In this document: positions 13,002 through 20,618 of the stretch, in pieces
Layout of the letters: each line of letters starts with the position of its first letter
Numbering within the stretch: the first letter of the stretch is position 1
Source: JBOHBN01 sp050698355
GTDB taxonomy: Bacteria > Actinomycetota > Actinomycetes > Streptosporangiales > WHST01
Direction: 5' to 3'
Length of the DNA stretch: 23,619 bases
Assembly: GCA_050698355.1 (NCBI GenBank)
Contig: JBOHBN010000114.1
Span: 1-23,619 of the forward strand
The notes under the pieces: generated by a model
Database searches by the model: none
What the model saw: the letters and a program-made list of their open reading frames with translations, nothing else
Told to the model about the DNA's origin: nothing
Position numbers and translations under genes: made by a program

Positions 13002-14288
13002 TCAGCGGACGGCGCGGGTGCGCGCCACCCGGATGCGGGCGACGCGGCGTCCTTCCACCGCGCTGATGACCAGGCTCGCGTCGTCCACGTCCACTCGCTC
13101 GTCCGGCTCGGGCAGGTGACCGAGCCGGGCCACGATGAAGCCTGCGACGGTCTCGTATGGACCGGACGGCAGCTCCACGCCGGACGCCTCGGCGAACTCG
13201 TCCAGCGACAGCAGCCCGTCGACCTCGAGGTCACCGCCGCGCAGCTGGACCGCACGCGCCTCGTCGGTGTCGTACTCGTCGCGGATCTCGCCGATCAGCT
13301 CCTCGACCAGGTCCTCGATGGTGACGATCCCCGCGGTGCCGCCGTACTCGTCGGCCACGATCGCCATCTGCCTCCCCAACCTGCGCAGCTCGGTCAACGA
13401 AGGCAGCACCCGCGCCGAGCCGGGGAACATGACGATGTCGCGTACGAACTCCCCGACCCGCGCCGAGTCGCGGTCGATGCCGGGGACGAGCAGGTCGCGC
13501 ACGTGCACGAACCCGGCGATGTTGTCCGGCGAGCCGTGCGTCACCGGGTAGCGCGAGTGCGGCCGCTCGTGGAACAGCACGACCGCGTCCGACACCGAGG
13601 TGCTGGCGTCGACGAAGTCCACCGCCGGACGCGGCAGCATGACCTCGCGCAGCTGCCTGTCACCGGCGTCGAAGACCTGCAGGGCGATGCGGCGCTGCTC
13701 GGTTCCCAGTGCCCGGTGTCCGGCGACGAGGTCGCGCAGCTCCTCGTCGGTCATCTCCTCGCGACCCGCATGCGGGTCACCGCCCACCATTCGCACGACG
13801 ACGTTCGTGGACTTCGACAGCAGCCAGATCACCGGCCGCGCGACCCTCGCGATCCGGTCCACGAGCGGGGCAAGCGCGAGCGCGAAGCCCTCCGGTCGCT
13901 GCAACGCGAGGCGCTTGGCCGCGAGCTCCCCCAGCACGATCGAGACGTACGAGATGACGATGGTCACGAGCACCAGCGCGACGGTGCTCGCGAGGCCGGC
14001 ACCCAGGCCCCAATCCTGCAGCACGGGCGAGAACGCCGCCGCGATCGTCGCGCCGCCGACGGCCGCGGACAGGAAGCCCATCAGCGTCACGCCGATCTGC
14101 ACGGCGGAAAGGAACCGGTTCGGGTCGGCGGCGAGAGCGGCCACGCGGGCGCCGCGCTTGCCGCGTACGGCCAGGGAACGCAGTTGGCTCTCGCGCAGCG
14201 ACACGAGCGCGATCTCCGCCGCGGCGAAGACGCCGCCCGCGAGCACGAGCACCAGGACCAGGCCGGCGTCGGGCAGTACCCCCGTCAT
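13002..14288 (-). CDS. DUF21/CBS/CorC_HlyC domain membrane protein (CNNM/'hemolysin' family)
   Basis: A 428-residue inner-membrane protein. Residues about 5-170 are the DUF21 (CNNM) transmembrane domain with several helices and the AAAEIALVSLRESQLR signature. Two CBS motifs follow at about 215-335, ending in the diagnostic DEYGGTAGIVTIEDLVEELIGEI. Residues about 345-425 are the CorC_HlyC transporter-associated domain. Family members have been tied to Mg2+/Co2+ efflux or Mg2+ homeostasis; the 'hemolysin' label is historical. It starts at the ATG at 14288 and follows the flavin reductase gene at a 27-bp distance. Confidence 0.93.
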   Translation of the reverse strand: MTGVLPDAGLVLVLVLAGGVFAAAEIALVSLRESQLRSLAVRGKRGARVAALAADPNRFLSAVQIGVTLMGFLSAAVGGATIAAAFSPVLQDWGLGAGLASTVALVLVTIVISYVSIVLGELAAKRLALQRPEGFALALAPLVDRIARVARPVIWLLSKSTNVVVRMVGGDPHAGREEMTDEELRDLVAGHRALGTEQRRIALQVFDAGDRQLREVMLPRPAVDFVDASTSVSDAVVLFHERPHSRYPVTHGSPDNIAGFVHVRDLLVPGIDRDSARVGEFVRDIVMFPGSARVLPSLTELRRLGRQMAIVADEYGGTAGIVTIEDLVEELIGEIRDEYDTDEARAVQLRGGDLEVDGLLSLDEFAEASGVELPSGPYETVAGFIVARLGHLPEPDERVDVDDASLVISAVEGRRVARIRVARTRAVR

Positions 14289-14315
14289 CGGCCCAGCGTA
14301 CGGCCGCTCGCCGCT

Positions 14316-14843
14316 TCAGCCGGACAGGCCGCGGTAGCTGCCCTGGTAATGCAGCAACGGCTGCGCGGCACCCGGTGATGCAGAGGCGGCGAGCACGTCG
14401 CCGAGCACGATCGTGTGGTCGCCGCCGTCGTACACCACCCGCGTACGGCATTCCAGGACGCCGATCGCGCAGTCGAGCACGGCGGCGCCGGTGTGCGGGC
14501 CCGGTGCGTGCGGGATGCCGTCGAGCTGCCCCGCGAGCGGGCGGCCGCGATGCGCCAGCCGGCGGCTGACCCACTCGGCGTCCGCGCCCAGGATCGACAC
14601 GGCCCAGTGGCCGGACGCCGCGACGGCGTCGTGGAACCGCGCGATGCGCTCGGCGCAGAAGAGGGCGAGCACGGGATCGAGGGAGACCGAGGTCAGCGAG
14701 TTCACCGTCATCGCGTGGTCGACGCCGTACGCCCGGGTGGTGACGACCGTGATCCCCGTGGCGAACCTTCCGACGGCCGCGCGGAACGCGTCACGGTTGA
14801 CGGGCGCGGCAGTGGCGGCGCGGGGCTCGGGTGCGGTCGACAC
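14316..14843 (-). CDS. Flavin reductase-like FMN-binding protein
   Basis: A 175-residue protein of the flavin reductase domain family (HpaC/ActVB type), complete. FRAAVGRFATGITVVTT and MTVNSLTSVSLDPVLALFC are the FMN/pyridine-nucleotide motifs, and GDHTIVLGDVLAA is the conserved C-terminal strand with its His. Such proteins reduce FMN or FAD with NAD(P)H for a partner monooxygenase, or bind FMN themselves. No monooxygenase is nearby. The start is GTG 14843; the RBS (GGTAAAC) is weak. It lies between the small membrane protein and the CNNM-type gene, all leftward. Confidence 0.9.
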   Translation of the reverse strand: MSTAPEPRAATAAPVNRDAFRAAVGRFATGITVVTTRAYGVDHAMTVNSLTSVSLDPVLALFCAERIARFHDAVAASGHWAVSILGADAEWVSRRLAHRGRPLAGQLDGIPHAPGPHTGAAVLDCAIGVLECRTRVVYDGGDHTIVLGDVLAASASPGAAQPLLHYQGSYRGLSG

Positions 14844-14864
14844 GTTTACCTACGGTAGCCGGAT

Positions 14865-15284
14865 CTACTCCCGGTCGCGGTACGCGTGCCGCCACGGCGT
14901 CAGCACGATGCCGGCGACCGCGCCGACCGTACCGGCGAGCAGGTAGCCGTAGCCCAACCAGCTGGACAGCACGACGAAGTCGCCCTCGGGACGCTGCACG
15001 CTCAACACCATCGCGGTGAGCAGCCACGCGACGCCGGGCACCGCCGCGTACGGACGGGACCTGGTGCCGCGGCCGGCGAGCTGGGCGGCGAGCAGGTTGG
15101 CGACCGCCGCGCCGAGGACGCCGACCGGCACACCGGCGAGCCGCCACGGGTAGGAGAACGACTCCAGGACGCCGAGCACGATCCCGAGCGCGGCGAACAC
15201 GACGATGAGGAGCACGCCGACGACTCGCGCTCCTCCACCAGCCGCTCTCACGGCACCAGTGCTCGCGTACCGGTCAAGCAACAC
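14865..15284 (-). CDS. Small four-helix membrane protein (DUF6113-like)
   Basis: A 139-residue hydrophobic protein with about four membrane segments (roughly 20-42, 50-70, 80-97 and 105-127) and short loops, ending in a basic tail. I do not recognise a functional motif. Its place directly after mshB, with an 11-bp overlap, is what I recall for DUF6113 proteins in actinomycetes, so the family call rests mostly on context. The GTG at 15284 is used for the longest frame; a GTG at 15251 is possible. Coupling to mshB hints at a membrane role linked to mycothiol, which is inference only. Confidence 0.65.
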   Translation of the reverse strand: MLLDRYASTGAVRAAGGGARVVGVLLIVVFAALGIVLGVLESFSYPWRLAGVPVGVLGAAVANLLAAQLAGRGTRSRPYAAVPGVAWLLTAMVLSVQRPEGDFVVLSSWLGYGYLLAGTVGAVAGIVLTPWRHAYRDRE

Positions 15285-16182
15285 CGGCGAACAGGTCGTC
15301 CTCGCGACCCTCGAAACCCGCCGGGCCGAGCGTCCCCTTGACCAGCCGGTAGTGCTCGACCGCCCAGATCTCCTGACCCAGCATGTTGGAGAGTGCGAAG
15401 AACGGCGCGTCCACGGAGATCTGCGTCGCGTGCGCGCGCATGGCGTCCAACTTCGAAGTGACGTGTTCGCCGCCGTGGACGGCCGTGGTCACCCACTCGT
15501 CGGGCACCACCATCGGCGGCAGCGGGCCGTCCGGGTCCATCTCGCCGAACGTGGTCGTGTCACCCGCCTCGCGCATCCGGCGGATGCCCTCGCGCATCCG
15601 CGACTCCGGCATCGCCGTCCAGTACACCTTCGGCACGTCCCACGCCTCCCCGAGGTCGGGCCGGTACGACGGGACGGCGGCGAGCAGCGTGGCGTACGTG
15701 GCGACGCGGTGCGCCTGCACGTGGTCGGGGTGCCCGTACCCGCCCCACGGGTCGTACGTGACGACGACCTGCGGGCGCAGCTCGCGCACCACCGGGACCA
15801 GGTCGTCGGCGGCGTCGCGCAGGTCGGTGGCCCAGAACGTGTCCTTGCGTACCTCCGGCGGCGCCATGGCGGTGCCGTCGTCGGCGTAGACCATGCCGCT
15901 GTCGCGGTACTTGCCCTCGCCGCCGAGCCAGCGGTGGTCGCGTACGCCGAGCGCGCGCATGGCCGCGGCCATCTCGCCGATGCGGTGCTTGCCGAGGCCG
16001 TCCTCCTGGTCGGAGGCGAGGTGCGCAAGCTCGGGAACGAGCACCTCGCCCTCCTCGCCGAGCGTGCAGGTGACCACCGTCACCGCGGCACCCTCGGCGG
16101 CGTACTTCGCCATGGTGGCGCCGGTGCCGATCGTCTCGTCGTCGGGGTGGGCGTGCACCAGCAGGATGCGCCGATCGCTCAT
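15274..16182 (-). CDS. mshB: N-acetyl-1-D-myo-inosityl-2-amino-2-deoxy-alpha-D-glucopyranoside deacetylase (MshB)
   Basis: A 302-residue zinc deacetylase of the PIG-L/LmbE family. It deacetylates GlcNAc-inositol, the second committed step of mycothiol synthesis, in the cytosol. VHAHPDDE supplies H12 and D15 and GGYGHPDHVQAH supplies H154, matching the known Zn ligands of M. tuberculosis MshB (H13, D16, H147). TCTLGEEGEVLVP, DHRWLGGEGKYRDSGM and VTYDPWGGYGHPDH point to MshB over the mycothiol conjugate amidase Mca. The ATG at 16182 is clear. It diverges from the S9 peptidase across 89 bp. Confidence 0.92.
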   Translation of the reverse strand: MSDRRILLVHAHPDDETIGTGATMAKYAAEGAAVTVVTCTLGEEGEVLVPELAHLASDQEDGLGKHRIGEMAAAMRALGVRDHRWLGGEGKYRDSGMVYADDGTAMAPPEVRKDTFWATDLRDAADDLVPVVRELRPQVVVTYDPWGGYGHPDHVQAHRVATYATLLAAVPSYRPDLGEAWDVPKVYWTAMPESRMREGIRRMREAGDTTTFGEMDPDGPLPPMVVPDEWVTTAVHGGEHVTSKLDAMRAHATQISVDAPFFALSNMLGQEIWAVEHYRLVKGTLGPAGFEGREDDLFAGVA

Positions 16183-16205
16183 GCTCGCGACCCTATCCCC
16201 GCAAC

Positions 16206-16248
16206 CTGTCAGTACCTCGTCGACCTATAACTCGACCACGCACTGACA
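16206..16248. promoter_or_regulatory. Inverted repeat in the mshB / S9 peptidase intergenic region
   Basis: TGTCAGT (16207-16213) and ACTGACA (16242-16248) are exact inverted copies 28 bp apart, centred on an AT-rich TATAAC in an otherwise GC-rich stretch. Two TCGACC repeats flank that core. It could be a regulator site or part of the divergent promoters, but I find no well-spaced -35. Confidence 0.3.
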
Positions 16249-16271
16249 AGCAGCATGGGAGGATCGCCGGC

Positions 16272-18359
16272 GTGACCGAAGAGCCGAGCTACCCCAGGCA
16301 TTCCGCCCGTACGCGACGGTTCTCCCTCGGTGCGCCGCGCGCGTTTTCGGTGTCCCCTGACGGCGCGCACGTGCTGTTCCTGCGCTCCCGCGGTGGCACC
16401 GACCCGGCGAACTGCCTGTGGTCACTGGACGTGGCCTCCGGAACCGAAACACTCGTCGCCGATCCCGCAGACCTGCTCGGTGGCGGCGAGGAGGACCTCC
16501 CGGCCGAGGAACGGGCTCGGCGCGAGCGCACCCGCGAGTCGTCGGGCGGCATCGTGTCGTACTCGGGAAGCGACGACCTGCGCACCGTCTCCTTCGCCCT
16601 CTCCGGGCAGGCGTACCTCGCGAGTACCGACGACGCGAAGCCACGCGCGCTCCCCACTGCCACCCCGGTGATCGACCCGCGCGTCGACCCGACCGGGCAG
16701 CGCGTCGCGTACGTCAGCGGTGGCGCGCTGCGCGTGGTCGACGGCGGGGACCGGCTGCTCGCGGCACCCGACGGGGACCACGTGACGTACGGCCTCGCGG
16801 AGTTCATCGCCGCCGAGGAGATGGACCGGACGAGGGGGTTCTGGTGGGCGCCCGACGGGCAGCGGCTGCTGGCCGCCCGGGTGGACGAGTCGGCGGTGCA
16901 GCTGTGGTACATCGGCGACCCCGCACATCCGGAACGCCCGCCGGTCGAGCACCGGTACCCCGCCGCGGGCACGACCAACGCCGACGTCCGGCTGTTCGTC
17001 CTCGGCCTTGACGGGTCGCGGGTCGAGGTCGAGTGGGACCGCGAGGCGTACGAGTACGTCACCTCTGCCAGCTGGAGCCCGCACGGGTTGCTCGTCGGTG
17101 TGCAGTCCCGCGACCAGCGCACGGTGCGGCTGCTGCGGGTCGACCCGGACACCGGCGCGACCACGGTCGAGCGCGAGGACACCGACCCCGACTGGGTGGA
17201 ACTCGTCGGCGGCGTGCCTGCATGGTACGGCGACCAGCTCGTCTGGGCCGCCGACGTCGACGGCTGGCGCCGGCTCGTCGTGGGCGGTGCGGCGGTGACG
17301 CCGGACGGCATGCAGGTGCGCCGCGTACTCGTCGCGCACGACGGAGGCGTGCTGTTCGCCGCCTCGACCGAGCCGACCGAGGTGCACGTCTACGGGTACA
17401 GGTCCGGCGAGTCGCCCGCCCAGCTGTCGTCGGGCGCGGGCGTGCACAGCGGCACAGGCGCTGCCGACACCACGGTGCTCGTGTCGGCGTCCCTGGACGC
17501 GCACGGAGCACGCGTGACGGTCCACCGAAGCGGCGCGGAGCCGTACCCGATCGCGTCGTACGCCGAGGCGCCGCGACTGGTGCCCGATGTCAGGCTGCTG
17601 CACGCAGGGGAACGGGACCTGCGCACGGCCGTGCTGTTCCCCACCGGGTACGAGCCGGGGTCGGCGCGGCTGCCGGTGCTGCTCGACCCGTACGGGGGGC
17701 CGCACGCGCAGCGGGTGCTGCAGAGCCGCGGCGCGTTCTACGCCTCGCAGTGGTTCGCCGACCAGGGCTTCGCCGTCGTCGTGGCGGACGGGCGAGGGAG
17801 CCCCGGACGCGGGTACGCGTGGGAGCGGGCGGTACGCGGCGACCTCGCGACGCCGGTGCTGGAGGACCAGGTGGCCGCGCTGGAGGCGGCCGCGGAGGCG
17901 TACCCGGATCTGGACCTCGGGCGGGTCGGCATCCGCGGCTGGTCGTTCGGCGGCTACCTCGCCGCGCTCGCGGTGCTGCGCCGGCCCGATGTGTTCCACG
18001 CGGGCGTCGCGGGCGCGCCGGTCACCGACCACCGGCTCTACGACACGCACTACAAGGAGCGCTACCTCGGCCACCCGGACAAGGAGCCGGAGAACTTCCG
18101 CCGCTCCTCGATCATCGACGATGCGCCGAACCTCAGCCGGCCGCTGATGATCATCCACGGATTCGCGGACGACAACGTCGTCGTCGCGCACTCGCTGCGG
18201 CTGTCCTCGGCACTGCTCGCCGCCGGACGGCCGCACACCGTACTCCCGCTTTCCGGCATCACGCACATGCCGAACCAGGAGGACGTGGCGGAGAACCTGC
18301 TGCTCCTCCAGGTCGACTTCCTCCGCCACGCGTTGCAACCCGCGCCGCTTCCTGGTTGA
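16272..18359 (+). CDS. S9 family prolyl oligopeptidase, dipeptidyl peptidase IV-like
   Basis: A 695-residue serine peptidase. Residues about 40-430 form the beta-propeller (DPPIV N-terminal) and about 450-690 the alpha/beta-hydrolase domain. The triad is Ser558 (GWSFGGY), Asp633 (HGFADDN) and His665 (GITHMPN). EFIAAEEMDRTRGFWWAPDG carries a Glu pair (182-183), as in DPP-IV where it grips the free N-terminus, so release of dipeptides is likely. No signal peptide is visible, so it is probably cytoplasmic. GGGAGG lies about 9 bp before GTG 16272. The stop codon lies inside the left copy of a perfect palindrome, so the last two codons and stop belong to that repeat. A peptide importer is encoded beyond it. 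Confidence 0.93.
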   Translation: MTEEPSYPRHSARTRRFSLGAPRAFSVSPDGAHVLFLRSRGGTDPANCLWSLDVASGTETLVADPADLLGGGEEDLPAEERARRERTRESSGGIVSYSGSDDLRTVSFALSGQAYLASTDDAKPRALPTATPVIDPRVDPTGQRVAYVSGGALRVVDGGDRLLAAPDGDHVTYGLAEFIAAEEMDRTRGFWWAPDGQRLLAARVDESAVQLWYIGDPAHPERPPVEHRYPAAGTTNADVRLFVLGLDGSRVEVEWDREAYEYVTSASWSPHGLLVGVQSRDQRTVRLLRVDPDTGATTVEREDTDPDWVELVGGVPAWYGDQLVWAADVDGWRRLVVGGAAVTPDGMQVRRVLVAHDGGVLFAASTEPTEVHVYGYRSGESPAQLSSGAGVHSGTGAADTTVLVSASLDAHGARVTVHRSGAEPYPIASYAEAPRLVPDVRLLHAGERDLRTAVLFPTGYEPGSARLPVLLDPYGGPHAQRVLQSRGAFYASQWFADQGFAVVVADGRGSPGRGYAWERAVRGDLATPVLEDQVAALEAAAEAYPDLDLGRVGIRGWSFGGYLAALAVLRRPDVFHAGVAGAPVTDHRLYDTHYKERYLGHPDKEPENFRRSSIIDDAPNLSRPLMIIHGFADDNVVVAHSLRLSSALLAAGRPHTVLPLSGITHMPNQEDVAENLLLLQVDFLRHALQPAPLPG

Positions 18360-18434
18360 TCACGGTACCGTGATCAACCAGGACGTACCATGACGCACAG
18401 CACAAGGTAGGTCCTGGTCCGTCGTGGTAGGTAC
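18350..18434 (-). repeat. Inverted repeat, left copy (hairpin plus 34-bp perfect palindrome)
   Basis: Read on the minus strand from 18434, this copy aligns without gaps to 19505-19585 at 68 of 81 positions. The outer part is a perfect palindrome (18350-18383; half TCCTGGTTGATCACGGT). The inner part is a hairpin: ACCAGGACCTACC pairs with GGTACGTCCTGGT, 12 of 13, with a 16-nt loop. It overlaps the S9 peptidase stop codon. Confidence 0.85.
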
Positions 18435-18469
18435 GGCACGGGCGGAAGACAAGCCGGGTATTGCGTTGC

Positions 18470-19420
18470 TCACGGCGTCACGAGTCGGCGTGCGCGCGCT
18501 CGTTCGAAAGCGCGTCGGATCCGCATGGCGGTGTAACGCGGGTAGTCCAGATCGGCCCACGTGACCCGGACGACCTCGAACCCCAGCTCGCGTAGCCGGT
18601 CCTCACGCCGCTTCTCCTGGAACGTTCGCTCCCCGGCGTCGTCACCGCTGTACTTCAACCTGCCGTCGAACTCCATGACCGTGTGTTCCTCCCGGAACAA
18701 CCCGTCGACCCGCCCTACGAGTTGCCCGGTGCCGTCACGGATCTCCTGCTGCAGCTCCGGGATGGGCAGGTCCTCCTCATGGCACAGCACCCGGTTGCGT
18801 GACTCGCCCGGGCTCTCCGCGCGGCCGTCGGCGAAGGGAACGACCGCGCTCACGGTTCGCGCACCCGGCCAGGACCGTATCGACGCAAGCAGCTCGTGGA
18901 GTTCATCCTTGGTGGCCATGCCGAGATGCAGTGCGTTGTCGGCCACCACGACACCGACCTCGAACGACGAGAGGGCGGCGACCTCCACAACCGCCCGTCC
19001 GGGCGGCACGATGCGCAGCCCGTCATGGTGGCTGATACCCGACGCCGCAATCTCGCCAGCATGGTGCAGGACGTCGCCCTCGATGCGGCCAGCGCCTGTG
19101 TCGAGCCGCGTGACGTGGACGCGAGACAGGTCCAATCCCCAGGTCGGCAACCCGTAGACGACCGCTGCGGACGTATGACTCACCGCAACGTTAAGGCCGA
19201 GCGCGGTGACCACAGCGTGGACGAGCACTCGATGACGACCGACCGGGTCGAGTGACTCGTACGACTCACGAAGGGTGTAGGCGCCACGACGCAGCCGTAT
19301 CCACACCCCCTTGCGGAGCATGTCTCGTACGTCGTCGTCAGAGTATCCGCAATCGGCTGCCTGGCTACGGGTGAAAGCACTGCCCTGTCGAGCAGCGATG
19401 ATTGAAAGGCGTCTGTTCAT
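18470..19420 (-). CDS. AbiEi-like winged-helix plus DUF559 (Vsr/PD-(D/E)xK-like) protein
   Basis: A 316-residue protein. Residues about 1-50 (SAFTRSQAADCGYSDDDVRDML, then GVWIRLRRGAYTL) form the winged helix of type IV antitoxin AbiEi-like proteins, and about 60-190 an AbiEi-type middle domain. Residues about 205-305 are DUF559, related to Vsr-like nucleases: E206 (ESRNR), D239 (GRVDGLF), E250/D252 (VMEFDGR), then EKRREDRLRELGFEVVRVTW. These acidic residues look intact, so a DNA-cutting activity is possible. No AbiEii toxin gene is adjacent, so it is probably not an ordinary antitoxin. The start is ATG 19420; no good RBS is seen. It is flanked by inverted repeats. The biological role of this family is unclear. 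Confidence 0.82.
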   Translation of the reverse strand: MNRRLSIIAARQGSAFTRSQAADCGYSDDDVRDMLRKGVWIRLRRGAYTLRESYESLDPVGRHRVLVHAVVTALGLNVAVSHTSAAVVYGLPTWGLDLSRVHVTRLDTGAGRIEGDVLHHAGEIAASGISHHDGLRIVPPGRAVVEVAALSSFEVGVVVADNALHLGMATKDELHELLASIRSWPGARTVSAVVPFADGRAESPGESRNRVLCHEEDLPIPELQQEIRDGTGQLVGRVDGLFREEHTVMEFDGRLKYSGDDAGERTFQEKRREDRLRELGFEVVRVTWADLDYPRYTAMRIRRAFERARARRLVTP

Positions 19421-19504
19421 TCCCCGATCGTGCAGCCGCAGCCAGCCCGTACCGGGGGGCAGCCGACAAGATGTGGATAGCGCCGAGCCAAAAGGCCGGC
19501 GGGT

Positions 19505-19586
19505 GTACTTGCCATGACGAACCAGGACTTACCTAGCGCTGGGCATCGTGGTAAGTCACGGTTGATCACGGTACCGTGATCAACCG
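19505..19586 (+). repeat. Inverted repeat, right copy (hairpin plus 28-bp perfect palindrome)
   Basis: This is the inverted partner of 18350-18434. The outer part is a perfect 28-bp palindrome (19559-19586; half CGGTTGATCACGGT) whose central 26 bp are identical to the left copy. The inner hairpin pairs ACCAGGACTTACC with GGTAAGTCACGGT, 11 of 13. It ends 18 bp past the stop of the last opp gene and could also act as a terminator, though no T-run follows. Confidence 0.85.
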
Positions 19587-19604
19587 GAAAAAGGTGCGCG
19601 GCGC

Positions 19605-20618
19605 TCAGTCGGCGTGGATGATCTCGAGTTCCTGGGCGAAATGGCAGGCGCTCGGGTGGGCGCTGCCGGGGCGCTCGACCAGGTCCGGGTGCTGCTCCGC
19701 GCAGATGTCCTCGGCCTTCCAGCAGCGGGTACGGAAACGGCACCCCGACGGCGGGTTCGCCGGGCTCGGCACGTCGCCCTCGAGCACGATCTCCTCCCGC
19801 TTGCCGCGCAAGGTGGGATCGGGCACGGGCACGGCGGACAGCAGCGCCTGGGTGTACGGGTGCGTCGGGCTCTGGTAGATCTCGTCCTCGGTACCGACCT
19901 CGGCCATGTGCCCCAGGTACATCACCGCGATCCGGTCGGAGATGTGCCGGACGACCGACAGGTCGTGCGCGATGAAGATGTACGACAGGTTGAACTCGTC
20001 CTGCAGCGACTCGAGCAGGTTCATCACCTGCGCCTGCACCGACACATCGAGCGCCGAGACCGGCTCGTCGCAGATGATGACCTCGGGACGCAGCGCCAGT
20101 CCCCGGGCGATGCCGATGCGCTGCCGCTGCCCGCCGGAGAACTGGTGCGGGTAACGGTTGATGTGGTCGGGGTTCAAACCGACCACATCGAGCAGCTCCT
20201 GCACCCGCTTGCGTCTGCTCGCCTTGGGCGCGACGTCCGGGTGGATCTCGAACGCCTCCCCGACGATATCGCCGACCGTCATGCGCGGGTTCAGCGACGT
20301 GTACGGGTCCTGGAAGATCATCTGGATCTGCCGGCGGACCCGGCGCAGCTCCTGGGGGCGCAACTTGGCGATGTCCTGGCCGTGGAACTCGATCGTGCCC
20401 GACGTCGGCCGCTCCAGCGCCATCAGCAGCTTCGCCACCGTCGACTTGCCGCAGCCGGACTCGCCCACGAGCCCGAGCGTCTCCCCCTCGTGCAGGTCGA
20501 ACGAGATGCCGTCCACGGCCTGCACCCAGCCGATCGTCTTCTTGAACACGATCCCCTGGGTGATCGGGAAGTGCTTGACCAGGTCCTGCACGTGCAGGAC
20601 GACATCACCGGTAGCCAT
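19605..20618 (-). CDS. Peptide ABC transporter ATP-binding protein (OppF/DppF type)
   Basis: A 337-residue ATPase, the second nucleotide-binding subunit of an oligo- or dipeptide importer. Walker A is GESGCGKS (52-59), the Q-loop Q103, the signature SGGQRQR (161-167), Walker B IICDEP (181-186) and the switch His218. The C-terminal oligopeptide-transporter extension carries C293, C299, C306 and C325. The start is the ATG at 20618, which overlaps the stop of the preceding ATPase gene by one base; the longer frame upstream lies inside that gene. It is last in the operon and is followed after 18 bp by the palindromic repeat. Confidence 0.95.
   Translation of the reverse strand: MATGDVVLHVQDLVKHFPITQGIVFKKTIGWVQAVDGISFDLHEGETLGLVGESGCGKSTVAKLLMALERPTSGTIEFHGQDIAKLRPQELRRVRRQIQMIFQDPYTSLNPRMTVGDIVGEAFEIHPDVAPKASRRKRVQELLDVVGLNPDHINRYPHQFSGGQRQRIGIARGLALRPEVIICDEPVSALDVSVQAQVMNLLESLQDEFNLSYIFIAHDLSVVRHISDRIAVMYLGHMAEVGTEDEIYQSPTHPYTQALLSAVPVPDPTLRGKREEIVLEGDVPSPANPPSGCRFRTRCWKAEDICAEQHPDLVERPGSAHPSACHFAQELEIIHAD

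Larger units (their letters stand above)
18350..19586 (-). mobile_element. Candidate cassette: AbiEi/DUF559 gene between 81-bp inverted repeats
   Basis: The two repeat copies face each other around a single gene, with 35 bp on one side and 84 bp on the other, 1237 bp in all. The outline is that of a small element with terminal inverted repeats or of a REP/RAYT pair, with a DUF559 nuclease-like protein in place of a transposase. I see no target-site duplication. Alternatively the repeats are two dispersed intergenic elements at the ends of the S9 gene and the opp operon. Calling it mobile is inference. Confidence 0.4.

Noticed and set aside
16422..18338. A 638-codon minus-strand open frame antisense to the S9 peptidase
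   Set aside because: The plus-strand frame has a complete propeller, catalytic triad and RBS; the antisense frame is a codon-usage shadow.
18470..19420. A type IV toxin-antitoxin system
   Set aside because: The AbiEi-like winged helix is present, but no AbiEii nucleotidyltransferase toxin gene is adjacent and the C-terminus is DUF559, so a TA pair cannot be supported.
19559..19586. Classical Rho-independent terminator after the opp operon
   Set aside because: The palindrome has no loop beyond its centre and no T-run in the operon direction; termination is possible but the near-identical copy after the S9 gene argues for a repeat family first.
18350..19586. Target-site duplication flanking the cassette
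   Set aside because: Bases just outside the palindromes (CGCCGCT on the left, GAAAAAG on the right) show no direct repeat.
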